A stretch of 64,000 nt of DNA, taken from Lachnospiraceae bacterium. Its GTDB lineage: Bacteria > Bacillota > Clostridia > Lachnospirales > Lachnospiraceae. The notes below the pieces were generated by a model that saw only the letters and a program-made list of their open reading frames with translations, did not search any database and had not been told where the DNA came from. Positions 52,466-61,484 of this stretch are shown one piece after another (the stretch's first letter is position 1; every line of letters begins with the position of its first letter). The stretch is taken from positions 1 through 64,000 of the forward strand of contig JAILNQ010000081.1 of assembly GCA_024691425.1 (NCBI GenBank), given 5' to 3'. Both the position numbers and the translations under genes were made by a program.

Positions 52466-53533
52466 TCAGAGTGTAAACAGTCTTGATATATCGTTGTACA
52501 TAACTACAACTAACAGCACGAGCAGGAGTCCTATCCCGATGAGCTGTATCGTGCCCTCGACTTTGCTGTCTGCAGGCTTGCCCCTTATGACTTCATATAT
52601 GAGGAACAGAAGCTTTCCTCCGTCGAACGCGGGAATCGGGAACAGATTGACTATCCCGATATTGGCCGACAGGAGAAGCGCTATGTTCAGCATGCTGACG
52701 ACTACGGCAAGAGTGCCGGCCGGCTTCGCGCTCTCATATTCTTCGCTGACTATCTGCGCGGCGCCAACAGGTCCTGCAAGGTCGGAAACCTTTGCCTGTC
52801 CCGTGAACATCATCCTAACGCTCGCAAAGGTCATCTTGACCATGTATCTGACGTAGCAGTAGCTTGATTTTATTATATGTACCGGACCACTCTTCTCATA
52901 TCCCTCACCGCCGAACGACACTCCGATCATGAACCTGTTGTATTCGTTGTTCATCCTCGGTACTATCTCGGCCTTTATCCTCTGGCCGTCATGCTCATAG
53001 ACTATCTTCACAGGCCTGCCCGCACCGAGTTCTATTGCGGTGCTCACCTCGGGATACAGATAGCAGCGGCTTCCGTTAACGCTTATGATACGGTCGCCCT
53101 CACGGATTCCTGCTTCATAGGCGGCTCCGTCAGTCTGGACGCCCGTAACCGTCGTATCGGGCATGCTTATGTAGTTCATGAGGAAAAGTCCGAGAACGAA
53201 GGCAAGCAGCAGGTTGAACAGAGGGCCCGCGACCGTTGTTGCGATCCTCGACCAGACATTCGCCTTCCTGAATGACGAATTGGCTATGATCGACGCAAAG
53301 TCCGCATCACCTGTGTCCGCATCAAGATCATCGAAAACGCATGCTGCTCCGAGCATTATAAGCCTTACCGAAAACTTCGTGCCGCTCCCCGTCGTCCAGC
53401 CGAAAAGCTTGGGGCCGAAACCGATCGTGAACTCCACAACTTCTATGCCGTTGAGCCTGGCGATAATGTAATGCCCGAACTCATGCGTTATGATTATGAC
53501 TGCTAGTATTATTATTCCTAAAAGTATCTTCAC
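52466..53533 (-). CDS. rseP: Site-2 zinc metalloprotease RseP
   Basis: 355 residues. Zinc motif HEFGH at 17-21 in the first membrane helix, one PDZ domain (about 125-195, GAYEAGIREGDRIISVNG-type segment). NLFPIPAFDGGKL provides the third ligand region in a later helix, and a final membrane helix is present. It cleaves transmembrane substrates such as anti-sigma factors or signal-peptide remnants. Follows dxr as in most Bacillota; the terminator downstream separates it from the kinase cassette. Confidence 0.96.
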   Translation of the reverse strand: MKILLGIIILAVIIITHEFGHYIIARLNGIEVVEFTIGFGPKLFGWTTGSGTKFSVRLIMLGAACVFDDLDADTGDADFASIIANSSFRKANVWSRIATTVAGPLFNLLLAFVLGLFLMNYISMPDTTVTGVQTDGAAYEAGIREGDRIISVNGSRCYLYPEVSTAIELGAGRPVKIVYEHDGQRIKAEIVPRMNNEYNRFMIGVSFGGEGYEKSGPVHIIKSSYCYVRYMVKMTFASVRMMFTGQAKVSDLAGPVGAAQIVSEEYESAKPAGTLAVVVSMLNIALLLSANIGIVNLFPIPAFDGGKLLFLIYEVIRGKPADSKVEGTIQLIGIGLLLVLLVVVMYNDISRLFTL

Positions 53534-53576
53534 TGTTTTCTCCCGGTATTGCTTCTATAGCTTCTGTACGCCCCTG

Positions 53577-54737
53577 TCATATACTCCGGGCGTTCTCTTC
53601 AACAGCTGCCGCCGCCGCGGCTTCGGCCGCAAGAATATCATCCACCGCAGGGTCTTCTATGACATCCGCCGAGTCCATCGCGCACTTTATGAGCCTTGCT
53701 ATATCGGTAAATCCTATGCTCCCCTTAAGGAACATCGCAACGGCTCGTTCGTTCGCCGCATTGAATACTGTAGGCATGCTGCCTCCGCGCCTTGCCGCCT
53801 CCAAGGCATATCTGAATCCTTTGAACCTATCCGGATCCGGCCTTTCGAAAGTCATTGAATGAAGTTCGAAGAAATCTATGCGCTTCGTTGCAAGATATGG
53901 CCTTCTCGGATAGAACAGAGCATACTGTATCGGAAGTTTCATGTCGGGGCATCCCATCTGGGCCATGACTGCGCCGTCACGGTACTGAACCGCCGAATGG
54001 ATTATCGACTGCGGATGTATCACGACCTCGATATCATCAAGCCTCACATTGAAAAGATGGCATGCTTCCATGACCTCAAGTCCTTTGTTCACAAGAGTCG
54101 CCGAATCGATCGTGATCTTGTTGCCCATGTTCCAGTTCGGATGCTGCAGAGCATCCGCCGCCGTAACGTTTTTAAGCTCATCGGCCGTACAGTTCCTGAA
54201 CGGGCCGCCTGACGCCGTAAGAACTATTTTTTCAACATCGGCATGATCTTCGCCGTTCATCGACTGGAATATGGCGCTATGCTCGCTGTCGACCGGGTAG
54301 AGCGATACTTTGTATTCCTTTATCAGCGGCATGATGATATGGCCTGCGCACACGAGCGTCTCCTTGTTCGCAAGAGCGATGTCATGTCCCGCTTTTATAG
54401 CCGCGATCGTAGGCCTGATCCCTATCATCCCGACCATTGCAGTAAGTACAATATCCGCCTCTTCCATTGATGCGGCTTCAATAAGGCCGTCCATGCCGGA
54501 TACGATCTTTATCCCCGTTCCTGCAAGCCTGCCTGCCAGCTCGTCTGCGGCTGCCGGATCGTACATCGCAATGATTTTCGGCGAAAATTCCCTCGCCTGC
54601 TTCTCGACCGCATCCACGCTTGAATTCGCCGCAAGCGCGCACACGCTGAGTTCATCACGGTGTCCTCTTATTATTTCCAGGGTCTGCGTTCCTATCGAAC
54701 CTGTAGACCCGAGCACTGCAATTCTTTTCATGATCAT
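53577..54737 (-). CDS. dxr: 1-deoxy-D-xylulose-5-phosphate reductoisomerase
   Basis: 386 residues. NADPH motif GSTGSIG near the start, substrate/metal motif VDSEHSAIFQ, TASGGPFRN and the HPNWNMGNKITIDSATLVNKG signature. Second step of the MEP pathway; ispG further down the window is a later step. Two in-frame ATGs (54737 and 54731) are both compatible with the AGGA upstream. The C-terminus ends in an Ala-rich helix. Lies 15 bases after cdsA. Confidence 0.98.
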   Translation of the reverse strand: MIMKRIAVLGSTGSIGTQTLEIIRGHRDELSVCALAANSSVDAVEKQAREFSPKIIAMYDPAAADELAGRLAGTGIKIVSGMDGLIEAASMEEADIVLTAMVGMIGIRPTIAAIKAGHDIALANKETLVCAGHIIMPLIKEYKVSLYPVDSEHSAIFQSMNGEDHADVEKIVLTASGGPFRNCTADELKNVTAADALQHPNWNMGNKITIDSATLVNKGLEVMEACHLFNVRLDDIEVVIHPQSIIHSAVQYRDGAVMAQMGCPDMKLPIQYALFYPRRPYLATKRIDFFELHSMTFERPDPDRFKGFRYALEAARRGGSMPTVFNAANERAVAMFLKGSIGFTDIARLIKCAMDSADVIEDPAVDDILAAEAAAAAAVEENARSI

Positions 54738-54752
54738 TCTTTCCTGACTGTA

Positions 54753-55574
54753 TTACTTTAAGAACATGGCGACAAAAAAGATCATCGGCGCCGTGAATAT
54801 GACGCTGTCGAAACGGTCAAGTATTCCCCCATGGCCCGGGATCAGCGTTCCGTAATCCTTTATCTCGAAGTTCCTCTTTATCGCGCTCGCCGAAAGGTCG
54901 CCTATCTGCGACACTATAGCTCCGATGGCGCACAGTATTGCAAAGCCCGCAACAGGCGGAAATCCCAGCTGCAGCTTGCTGCTGACAAGCCCTCCGTATA
55001 TAGCTCCTGCTATCGCAGGAAAAACAACTCCGCCTATCGCGCCCTCTATAGATTTCTTAGGGGAGAGCACCGGCGCAAGCTTATGCCTGCCGAGGAGTAT
55101 TCCCGTAAAATATGCAAAAACATCGCAGAACCATGAGCTGAAGAATATGAGCCAGACGATGAATATGCCGTCTTCAAGGCTTCTCGTAAGATAGATGAAC
55201 GAAAGCATGACGCTCACATAGAAAAAACCGTAGAACGTGCATATGACCGACTTTGCATTGTGCTTCGGGAAAGTGAACACATACGCCGCAAGAAGGACGA
55301 GCAGAAAAAGCACGCATACGAACACGAGATAGAAAAGATCCGTTCGGGAAAAATACAGGAGAACATAATATACGGCAGAAAATGCATATCCGATTCCGGT
55401 AAGGAGATCGGCTTTTTTCCCGTCTTCCAAAAGACCGACGGCATGGTAGAATTCATACTGCCCGATGAGCGAAACCGCAAGAAGCAGCGCGAGCAACGGC
55501 GCCCCTCCGAGCCATGCGAAAACCAGCATGGCGGCTGCAACAACAATTCCGCTGAAAAGCCGTGTCTTAAACAT
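54753..55574 (-). CDS. cdsA: Phosphatidate cytidylyltransferase
   Basis: 273 residues from the ATG at 55574, which shares one base with the uppS stop (TGATG); a GTG one codon earlier is possible. About seven or eight membrane helices. The CdsA signature is complete: SAIKRNFEIKDYGTLIPGHG followed by GILDRFDS. It makes CDP-diacylglycerol for phospholipid synthesis. AGGAGG lies 4 bases from the ATG. In the conserved uppS-cdsA-dxr order. Confidence 0.97.
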   Translation of the reverse strand: MFKTRLFSGIVVAAAMLVFAWLGGAPLLALLLAVSLIGQYEFYHAVGLLEDGKKADLLTGIGYAFSAVYYVLLYFSRTDLFYLVFVCVLFLLVLLAAYVFTFPKHNAKSVICTFYGFFYVSVMLSFIYLTRSLEDGIFIVWLIFFSSWFCDVFAYFTGILLGRHKLAPVLSPKKSIEGAIGGVVFPAIAGAIYGGLVSSKLQLGFPPVAGFAILCAIGAIVSQIGDLSASAIKRNFEIKDYGTLIPGHGGILDRFDSVIFTAPMIFFVAMFLK

Positions 55575-56281
55575 CACTCCTCCTTGCCATATCCCCCGAA
55601 GCGCCTGTTGCGTCTTCCGTATTCCTCACACGCGCGCTCAAGCTCCTCTTTTGAAAAATCAGGCCAGTGCACGTCGGTGAAATAAAACTCGGTATAGGCG
55701 AGCTGCCACAGCAGGAAATTTGAAAGCCTCTGCTCACCGCTCGTCCTTATAAGAAGGTCCGGTTCGGGTATTCCCCTTGTATCGAGATAATCAGATACCA
55801 TCTCTTCCGTAACAGGGCCAGATGCCCGGCCTGACGATATATCATCTGTTATACGGTTGATGGCACGCACTATCTCATCGCGGCTGCCGTAATTTATGGC
55901 AACCTGAAAATGCAGCCCCGTGTTGTCCTTCGACGCCTCTTCAAGCTTATCTATCGACTCTCTTATATCGTCCGCAAGCTTCGACTTATCGCCGATGACC
56001 TTGACGCACATATTGTTCTTCTTCGCCGTCTGAAGACACGTCTTCATGTAGTTGCGCAGAAGCTTCATGAGCTGGCTGACCTCGTCTTCCGGTCTTGACC
56101 AGTTCTCCGTGGAAAAAGCATATACGGTGAGATAGTTTATTCCCATCTTATATGCTTCCTCACATATTATCTCGACATTCTTCGCCCCCTGGACATGACC
56201 GTAATTTCTCGGCATACCTTTTGACTTTGCCCATCGTCCGTTACCGTCGAGTATTATTGCCACATGATTCGGAACGTTCAT
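55574..56281 (-). CDS. uppS: Undecaprenyl diphosphate synthase (cis-prenyltransferase)
   Basis: 235 residues. HVAIILDGNGRWAK with the catalytic Asp, the GHVQGAKNV allylic-site region, YAFSTENWSRP, and LLIRTSGEQRLSNFLLWQLAYTEFYF near the C-terminus. It makes the lipid carrier for peptidoglycan and other wall polymers from isoprenoid units supplied by the MEP pathway (dxr and ispG nearby). Separated from frr by a 73-base gap that contains a strong hairpin. Confidence 0.98.
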   Translation of the reverse strand: MNVPNHVAIILDGNGRWAKSKGMPRNYGHVQGAKNVEIICEEAYKMGINYLTVYAFSTENWSRPEDEVSQLMKLLRNYMKTCLQTAKKNNMCVKVIGDKSKLADDIRESIDKLEEASKDNTGLHFQVAINYGSRDEIVRAINRITDDISSGRASGPVTEEMVSDYLDTRGIPEPDLLIRTSGEQRLSNFLLWQLAYTEFYFTDVHWPDFSKEELERACEEYGRRNRRFGGYGKEE

Positions 56282-56296
56282 GTAAAAATCCCTTTC

Positions 56297-56329
56297 AAAA
56301 GAGTATGGCAGGACCTGCCTGCCATACTC
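56297..56329 (-). terminator. Hairpin between frr and uppS, likely terminator or attenuator
   Basis: Perfect 12-base stem GAGTATGGCAGG (56301-56312) / CCTGCCATACTC (56318-56329) with a 5-base loop, then only TTTTG on the minus strand. The short T-run suggests partial termination or an mRNA processing/stability element. Confidence 0.6.
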
Positions 56330-56354
56330 TATGCCGCGATCAATAACCGTGGAA

Positions 56355-56909
56355 TTAAACCGTCATGATATCCTTTGACTTGCTTTCGATCATCGAATCG
56401 ATTTCCTTGATGAACTTATCGGTCGTCTTCTGAAGCTCATCCTCAAGATCCTTGACTTCATCCTCGGAAATGTCATCAGACTTTGAAAGCTTCTTGAATG
56501 AGTCATTGCCGTCACGCCTGATGTTACGGACCGCAACCTTTGCATCCTCACCCTTCTTCTTGATCTCTTTGACCAGATCGCGTCTTCTTTCTTCGGTAAG
56601 CTCCGGGAACACGAGCCTTATCGTATTTCCGTCATTCGTCGGATTGATTCCTACGTCAGAAGCCTGGATCGCTTTCTCGATGTCCTTGAGAATACTCTTC
56701 TCCCAAGGAGATATCTGGATAGTTCTCGGGTCGGGAATGGAAATGTTGCCGACCTGCTGAATGGGTGTCGGAGTTCCGTAATAATCCACGCGTATCCTGT
56801 CAAGCACATGGGGATTGGCGCGTCCGGCGCGGATCGCGGAATACTCTGAATCCAGATGGTCTATTGTTTTCTGCATCTTGTCGGAATACTCTTTTACTCT
56901 TTCACTCAT
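56355..56909 (-). CDS. frr: Ribosome recycling factor
   Basis: 184 residues, family length. Three-helix bundle with the inserted beta domain: the SAIRAGRANPHVLDRIRVDYYG region, PTPIQQVGNISIPDPRTIQISPW and the C-terminal DELQKTTDKFIKEID helix. It splits post-termination ribosomes with EF-G. Between pyrH and uppS in the usual order. Confidence 0.98.
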   Translation of the reverse strand: MSERVKEYSDKMQKTIDHLDSEYSAIRAGRANPHVLDRIRVDYYGTPTPIQQVGNISIPDPRTIQISPWEKSILKDIEKAIQASDVGINPTNDGNTIRLVFPELTEERRRDLVKEIKKKGEDAKVAVRNIRRDGNDSFKKLSKSDDISEDEVKDLEDELQKTTDKFIKEIDSMIESKSKDIMTV

Positions 56910-56939
56910 AATGTTCGCTGCTCCTTAATGATTTTTGCT

Positions 56940-57635
56940 CTATACAGTTACGCGGGTACCGTTGAAATTCCCCTTAACGGTATTGACTATGCTGTTCTTC
57001 TCATTCAGCGAGAAAATATACATAGGCATGCGGTTTTCCATTGCTATGATCGATGCCGTAAGGTCAACTGCCTGCAGCTTCCTCTCAACGACTTCCTCGA
57101 TCGTGATCTCATCGAACCGCTTAGCATCAGGGTTCTTTGAAGGGTCGGAATCATAGACGCCGTCCACTGCCTTCGCGAGCAGTATGGCATCAGCTTCAAC
57201 TTCAACCGCACGCAGCACAACCCCTGTGTCCGTTGAAAAATACGGATGCCCGGTTCCGCCGGCAAAGAACACTACCATGCCTTTCGCAAAATATTTGTTA
57301 GCACGGTCCTTCGAAAAAAGCTTTGTGAACGACCCGACCTCGAACGGTGTCAGGATGTTAGTCATCATCCCTTCAGAGCGGAATATCTCTGACACGTATA
57401 TGCAGTTCATCACCGTCGCGAGCATTCCTATCTGATCGGCCTTCGTGCGGTCGATCCTCTCGCTGCTGCGGCCTCTCCAGAAATTCCCTCCGCCGATGAC
57501 TATGCCGACCTGCGTTCCCATGTCTGTTATCTCTTTGACCTGGGCAGCGACCATTCTGACGGTATCCTCATCAAATCCCGTCTTCTTATCACCGGCAAGA
57601 GCCTCGCCGCTGAGTTTGAGCAATACTCTCTTCAT
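56940..57635 (-). CDS. pyrH: UMP kinase
   Basis: 231 residues of the amino-acid-kinase fold. LLKLSGEALAGDKKTG at the start, VIGGGNFWRGR, DQIGMLATVMN and AGGTGHPYFSTDT all match PyrH. It phosphorylates UMP for nucleotide supply. In many bacteria rpsB and tsf precede it; here a bactofilin gene ends 6 bases upstream instead, and the pyrH RBS lies in that gene's 3' end. Confidence 0.98.
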   Translation of the reverse strand: MKRVLLKLSGEALAGDKKTGFDEDTVRMVAAQVKEITDMGTQVGIVIGGGNFWRGRSSERIDRTKADQIGMLATVMNCIYVSEIFRSEGMMTNILTPFEVGSFTKLFSKDRANKYFAKGMVVFFAGGTGHPYFSTDTGVVLRAVEVEADAILLAKAVDGVYDSDPSKNPDAKRFDEITIEEVVERKLQAVDLTASIIAMENRMPMYIFSLNEKNSIVNTVKGNFNGTRVTV

Positions 57636-57641
57636 GATACA

Positions 57642-58664
57642 TTAACCTTCCGTAAAGAAGCTTGATGCGCTGACCTCCGCATAGCACTGCGAGCACAGAC
57701 CTTCGATGGCCGCGCCGTTGTTGATCTGGATCGATTTGCTCTTGATATTGCCCATGATGATCGCCGTTGAATCAAGAACAACGGGGCCCTTCACGTCGAT
57801 ATCACCCTTTACCGCTCCGGCTATTACTGCGGATGAGGCGCTCATGTTGCCCTTTATGACGCTGCTCTGTCCGACCTTGATAGAACCGTTCGAGCACACC
57901 TCTCCGATGATCCTTGCGCCGTCGGCGAAAATCTCATCTGCCTTGGAATCGCCTTCTATGTTGCCGGTGATGTTGAACTTGCCTGCAACGGTAACATTAC
58001 CCTTGACAGTACCCATTATGTCGAGCGATCCGTTCGTCGTGATATCACCGACTACAGTCATTCCGTTCGGGATGACACCTGTCTCGTTAACACCTTCATT
58101 GTATGTATTGATCGGAGCCGGTCTCTCAACGTTCTGAGGGAATATCGGCTCAGTAACCTGATTCGGGATCTCCGTCTTGACAGGCTCCTGTGAGAAAATC
58201 GGCTCTACAGGCTTTGTCTCGACGGGCTTGGGCTCCTCAGGTGCGAAGATAGGCTCAACAACCTGCTGGATAGGCTCTTCTGCCTTTGGTGCGGCCTCTT
58301 CCGTATATACAGGGATCTCAACTTTCTCAGGCTCCGGAGCAGGTGCAGGAACCGGTTCAGGAACAGGTTCGGGTGCAGGCGCAGGCGCAGGTTCGGGTGC
58401 GGGTACAGGAACCGGTTCAGGAGCGGGTGCTGCCGCTACCGGCTCGGGTACAGGTACTGCCGCTTCGAACATCGGATCAGCCTGAGCAGGTGCGGGCTCT
58501 TCGAGACCTTTGATAAGCTCGGCAAGATCATCCTGTCCTATCGGAGTTGCCGGCTCGGAAATGGTATCAACCATCTGCGGCGCTGCCTGCGCGCCTCCCT
58601 CTTCCGGCATAAGCTCATTGACTGCCTGTGATAAATCGTCCTTGAAATCCTTGAAAAAACTCAT
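57642..58664 (-). CDS. Proline-rich bactofilin
   Basis: 340 residues from the ATG at 58664, with GGAGG 7 bases upstream. A short N-terminal helix (MSFFKDFKDDLSQAVNEL) is followed by a long Pro/Ala/Glu-Val linker (about 60-190). A bactofilin beta-helix core (about 205-330) has VVGDITTNGSLDIMGTVKG and VAGKFNITGNIEG turns. Near the C-terminus CSQC could bind metal. The linker is unusual for bactofilins and would act as a flexible spacer. It sits between a polysaccharide deacetylase gene, which it overlaps slightly at the RBS, and pyrH. Confidence 0.88.
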   Translation of the reverse strand: MSFFKDFKDDLSQAVNELMPEEGGAQAAPQMVDTISEPATPIGQDDLAELIKGLEEPAPAQADPMFEAAVPVPEPVAAAPAPEPVPVPAPEPAPAPAPEPVPEPVPAPAPEPEKVEIPVYTEEAAPKAEEPIQQVVEPIFAPEEPKPVETKPVEPIFSQEPVKTEIPNQVTEPIFPQNVERPAPINTYNEGVNETGVIPNGMTVVGDITTNGSLDIMGTVKGNVTVAGKFNITGNIEGDSKADEIFADGARIIGEVCSNGSIKVGQSSVIKGNMSASSAVIAGAVKGDIDVKGPVVLDSTAIIMGNIKSKSIQINNGAAIEGLCSQCYAEVSASSFFTEG

Positions 58665-58678
58665 TTTACTTCCTCCAT

Positions 58679-59608
58679 TCAATTTGTACTGGTATAGTGT
58701 TTGATCGGCATTGTTTTATCATCAATGGGTACGATGGGAATGCCGTTCGCCTGTATCGCCTCGATGATCTCCGGCAGTGCCTCGACCGTGCTCGTCTTGT
58801 TGTACAGGTCGTGGAACAGGATCATAGCTTCCTCATATTCATTAAGATCGCACAGAGAATTCTCTATGATCTTTTCAGCGGGAAGCATCGGATTGGTGGC
58901 ATCCCCCGCAACGACATTCCAGTCATAGTATGTGATCCCGCGTTCATCAAGGACCTTAATAAACTCCTCCATCGGAATCTTTGACACGCTATTGCTGGAA
59001 CCGCCCGGAAAACGGTAACCGACAGGCTTCTTGCCTGTAACCTCGTAAAGCAGCGAGTATATCTTATCCAGATCCTCCGTAAAAGCATCAACGGATGAAT
59101 ATATCTCGTTGTATTTATGAGAATATGAATGCATGCACAGGACATGACCCTCATCGACTATGCGGTTGTACATCTTGCGGAGATCTTCATTCTCCGTTCC
59201 GACGCAGAAGAAATTGCCCTTTACGCCGTACTTATCAAGAATATCGAGTATCTTGGCAGTATTTGATGAAGGACCGTCATCAAAAGTCAGATAGACCTTC
59301 TTAGGCCAGGCCTTTCTCTCATTTGCATCCGTCTTCTCTTCGTATGCTCCGATGTCGATCAGCGACAGCTCTTTGCTTATCGCCCCGACGGCACTTCCGA
59401 GCTCGTCCACTGATGACGAGACAGAACTGACCTCCTCGATAAGGCTGTTCTGATTCGTCGCAATATGTCCGATCTCCTCCTCCAGAGCATCTATCCTCCT
59501 GTCCTCCTTTGAAATGAGAACAAAGAGCAGGACGCACATTATGACCGTTACTAGAAATACCACATACGGACCGAACAGCAGCATCTGTTTCAATCTGCGT
59601 ACACGCAT
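58679..59608 (-). CDS. Membrane-anchored polysaccharide deacetylase (NodB domain)
   Basis: 309 residues. One N-terminal membrane helix (about 12-33), a coiled-coil stalk (35-85) and an extracellular NodB domain (about 105-295). NodB motif 1 is TFDDGPSS with the catalytic and metal Asp, motif 2 HSYSHKYNEI with metal His, and motif 3 RFPGGSSN; Asp and His in later strands are VVAGD and LFHDLY. It likely deacetylates peptidoglycan N-acetyl groups, giving lysozyme resistance. Has its own promoter. Confidence 0.93.
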   Translation of the reverse strand: MRVRRLKQMLLFGPYVVFLVTVIMCVLLFVLISKEDRRIDALEEEIGHIATNQNSLIEEVSSVSSSVDELGSAVGAISKELSLIDIGAYEEKTDANERKAWPKKVYLTFDDGPSSNTAKILDILDKYGVKGNFFCVGTENEDLRKMYNRIVDEGHVLCMHSYSHKYNEIYSSVDAFTEDLDKIYSLLYEVTGKKPVGYRFPGGSSNSVSKIPMEEFIKVLDERGITYYDWNVVAGDATNPMLPAEKIIENSLCDLNEYEEAMILFHDLYNKTSTVEALPEIIEAIQANGIPIVPIDDKTMPIKHYTSTN

Positions 59609-59631
59609 AGTCCCTACCCCATATATTTGAC

Positions 59632-59660
59632 ATTATAGAGTCTTTTTTACCCGCTTGCAA
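59632..59660 (-). promoter_or_regulatory. Promoter of deacetylase / bactofilin / pyrH unit
   Basis: Minus-strand TTGCAA (59660-59655), 17 bases, perfect TATAAT (59637-59632), 24 bases before the ATG. It may feed the whole chain through rseP. Confidence 0.8.
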
Positions 59661-59734
59661 CAATATATTGTAGTTTTGTAATAAAACACAATGTTATTTA
59701 ATCCGCCCCCGACAGAGCATGTACAGCCGGGCAT

Positions 59735-59765
59735 AAAAAAAGGGAGGTGCTCATCCGCACCTCCC
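59735..59765 (-). terminator. Terminator of the CAP-domain gene
   Basis: Perfect 9-base stem GGGAGGTGC (59742-59750) / GCACCTCCC (59757-59765), loop 6, with seven T on the minus strand. Confidence 0.92.
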
Positions 59766-59786
59766 GAAAAATTCATTATATACTGA

Positions 59787-60359
59787 TCAATAGCCGTATT
59801 CCTGTGCCCAGTAGCATACTCCGTCATCATCCTGGTAGATAGAGATCGCAACCTTCTCGAACTCGTCGAAGAGGATGTTGTCCCTGTGTGTCGGGCTGTT
59901 CATCCATGCTTCAACTGCATCTTCTGCAGTATCGAATCCGAATGCAAGGTTCTCGCCGCCCTGGATCTTACTGTTAACGGTGTACCACTGCTTGCCGCTG
60001 GGACGTGTATGTGAGAACTTCTGTGAACACTCTTTCGCTCTTACATGGGAAACCGTCTCAAGGTTGATATCCCAGTCGAGCGGATCAAGACCTGCTGCCG
60101 CTCTCTCGTCGTTAACGAGATTGCTGGCTTCCATAGCTACCGCACGAAGTCCTGCGTCATTCTCTGATGACTCTGAAAGCGCTACTGCCTCAGAATCGAA
60201 ATAGTGGAATTCTTCGTTTTCGATATCGGCAACTGCACGGAAAGCATCTTCTTCAAGAAGTCCGCCCTCCTTGCCTCCTTTGAGTCCGAAGAATGCCGCT
60301 ACAGAAACGGCTAAAAGTCCAGCTGCTACTAATCCGGCTATTAATTTCTTGTTCTTCAT
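59787..60359 (-). CDS. Secreted CAP/SCP-domain protein
   Basis: 190 residues from the ATG at 60359, with GGAGG 8 bases upstream; a longer frame lacks an RBS. An N-terminal hydrophobic helix (about 6-28) acts as signal or anchor. The CAP domain (about 75-190) has VNDERAAAGL, SHVRAKECSQKFSHTRP and GENLAFGFDTAEDAVEAWMNSPTHRDNI. The CAP cavity His pair is present in SHTRP and PTHRD. Bacterial CAP proteins are secreted and bind small ligands or envelope; the role here is unknown. Transcribed alone between promoter and terminator. Confidence 0.93.
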   Translation of the reverse strand: MKNKKLIAGLVAAGLLAVSVAAFFGLKGGKEGGLLEEDAFRAVADIENEEFHYFDSEAVALSESSENDAGLRAVAMEASNLVNDERAAAGLDPLDWDINLETVSHVRAKECSQKFSHTRPSGKQWYTVNSKIQGGENLAFGFDTAEDAVEAWMNSPTHRDNILFDEFEKVAISIYQDDDGVCYWAQEYGY

Positions 60360-60424
60360 GATCAGACCTCCTATAAAACAATGCATTCTTTGCGCAAAAA
60401 ATACATATTCCTTCGGTTAAATAG

Positions 60425-60453
60425 ATTATGTCACATTTTGTATATAAATGCAA
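60425..60453 (-). promoter_or_regulatory. Promoter of the CAP-domain gene
   Basis: Minus-strand TTGCAT (60453-60448), 17 bases, CATAAT (60430-60425), with a TG two bases before the -10. It lies 66 bases before the ATG. The rest of the 60387-60612 gap is AT-rich without other features. Confidence 0.7.
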
Positions 60454-60612
60454 CACTTTTTTGAAAAAAAATTACATTTTTATATTTATGTGACTGTCCG
60501 TCTGTTCCGAACCACTTTTCCTTCTTCAATAATAATGACATCAACGGGCAGAAAAATGGTCCATTATTTATGAAAAAAACAGTAAAAAATTCAGCAGAAA
60601 AAATGTAAAAAT

Positions 60613-61476
60613 TTAATATTCATCCTCATAATAATCATCATAATCCCCGTCATCTTCATCAAAATACATATCCTGCTCATATACGGCCGCAGGCTGCTCC
60701 TTCGGTTTTCTTGCGAATATGTACATGAAATGGCTGTGATGTATGATGAAGATCGCGGCTATCATGAAGATGTGCGCTATGAACGTGGATACGAGCACTC
60801 CGTTCCCGACAAGAAGATAATCTGATGAAAATCCCGTATATGCCATGAATCCGGTGTATGCAAGTCCGAGTATCAGCAGCGGGAAATTCTTGAGCGCTTC
60901 GAGCATGGTCCTTATGCCGTCACGGAACGAGGCATCAAAATATATGAAGCGTCCTATCATCAGTCCGAGGAAATACATGATGAACCCGTCATAGTTATTG
61001 TTCTCGTATATGAACTTTATATATAGGAAGATCAGGATCACATAGAGCATTCCGAGAAGCCGCACGCTCCCCTTCTCATCTCTTGAAAGGCTTTTCAACG
61101 GGATTATTATCCTGTCGATGATGTTGTTGAACACTATGGACAGACAGATCATGAGAAGGAGCAGAAAATCCTTGTACTTATCCCAGAAATCCCTGAAATC
61201 TCCCGGATCGCAGAATCTGTCGACAAGATAATAGAGCGCTAAGAACGACAGTATCGAGGCTCCTGAGAAAACCATCTCATAGAACCTCTGTATCGAATTA
61301 TGCGCTCTTTCGTAATAGAACTGCCTGCGTTCCGCCCTCGGTACGAAACGGGCTTCAACGCTGACTATCATGAGTATGTAGAAAACGCATATGACCGAAA
61401 ACGCAAGAGCAAGCGCTAAGAACATGAGCATTGCTCTCGTGTCGGTATAATGCTCCCAGTATTCTTCTAATGACAT
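60613..61476 (-). CDS. Polytopic membrane protein with acidic C-terminal tail
   Basis: 287 residues with about seven or eight membrane helices and one strongly acidic Asp/Tyr/Glu tail (about 268-287, DEDDGDYDDYYEDEY). Between helices lie basic loops (EARFVPRAERRQFYYERAH and LKSLSRDEKGSVR). No transporter or enzyme motif recognised. 8 bases downstream of the MltG-like gene, probably the last gene of the FapA-like/DUF6115 operon. Confidence 0.75.
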   Translation of the reverse strand: MSLEEYWEHYTDTRAMLMFLALALAFSVICVFYILMIVSVEARFVPRAERRQFYYERAHNSIQRFYEMVFSGASILSFLALYYLVDRFCDPGDFRDFWDKYKDFLLLLMICLSIVFNNIIDRIIIPLKSLSRDEKGSVRLLGMLYVILIFLYIKFIYENNNYDGFIMYFLGLMIGRFIYFDASFRDGIRTMLEALKNFPLLILGLAYTGFMAYTGFSSDYLLVGNGVLVSTFIAHIFMIAAIFIIHHSHFMYIFARKPKEQPAAVYEQDMYFDEDDGDYDDYYEDEY

Positions 61477-61484
61477 ATCTTCTA

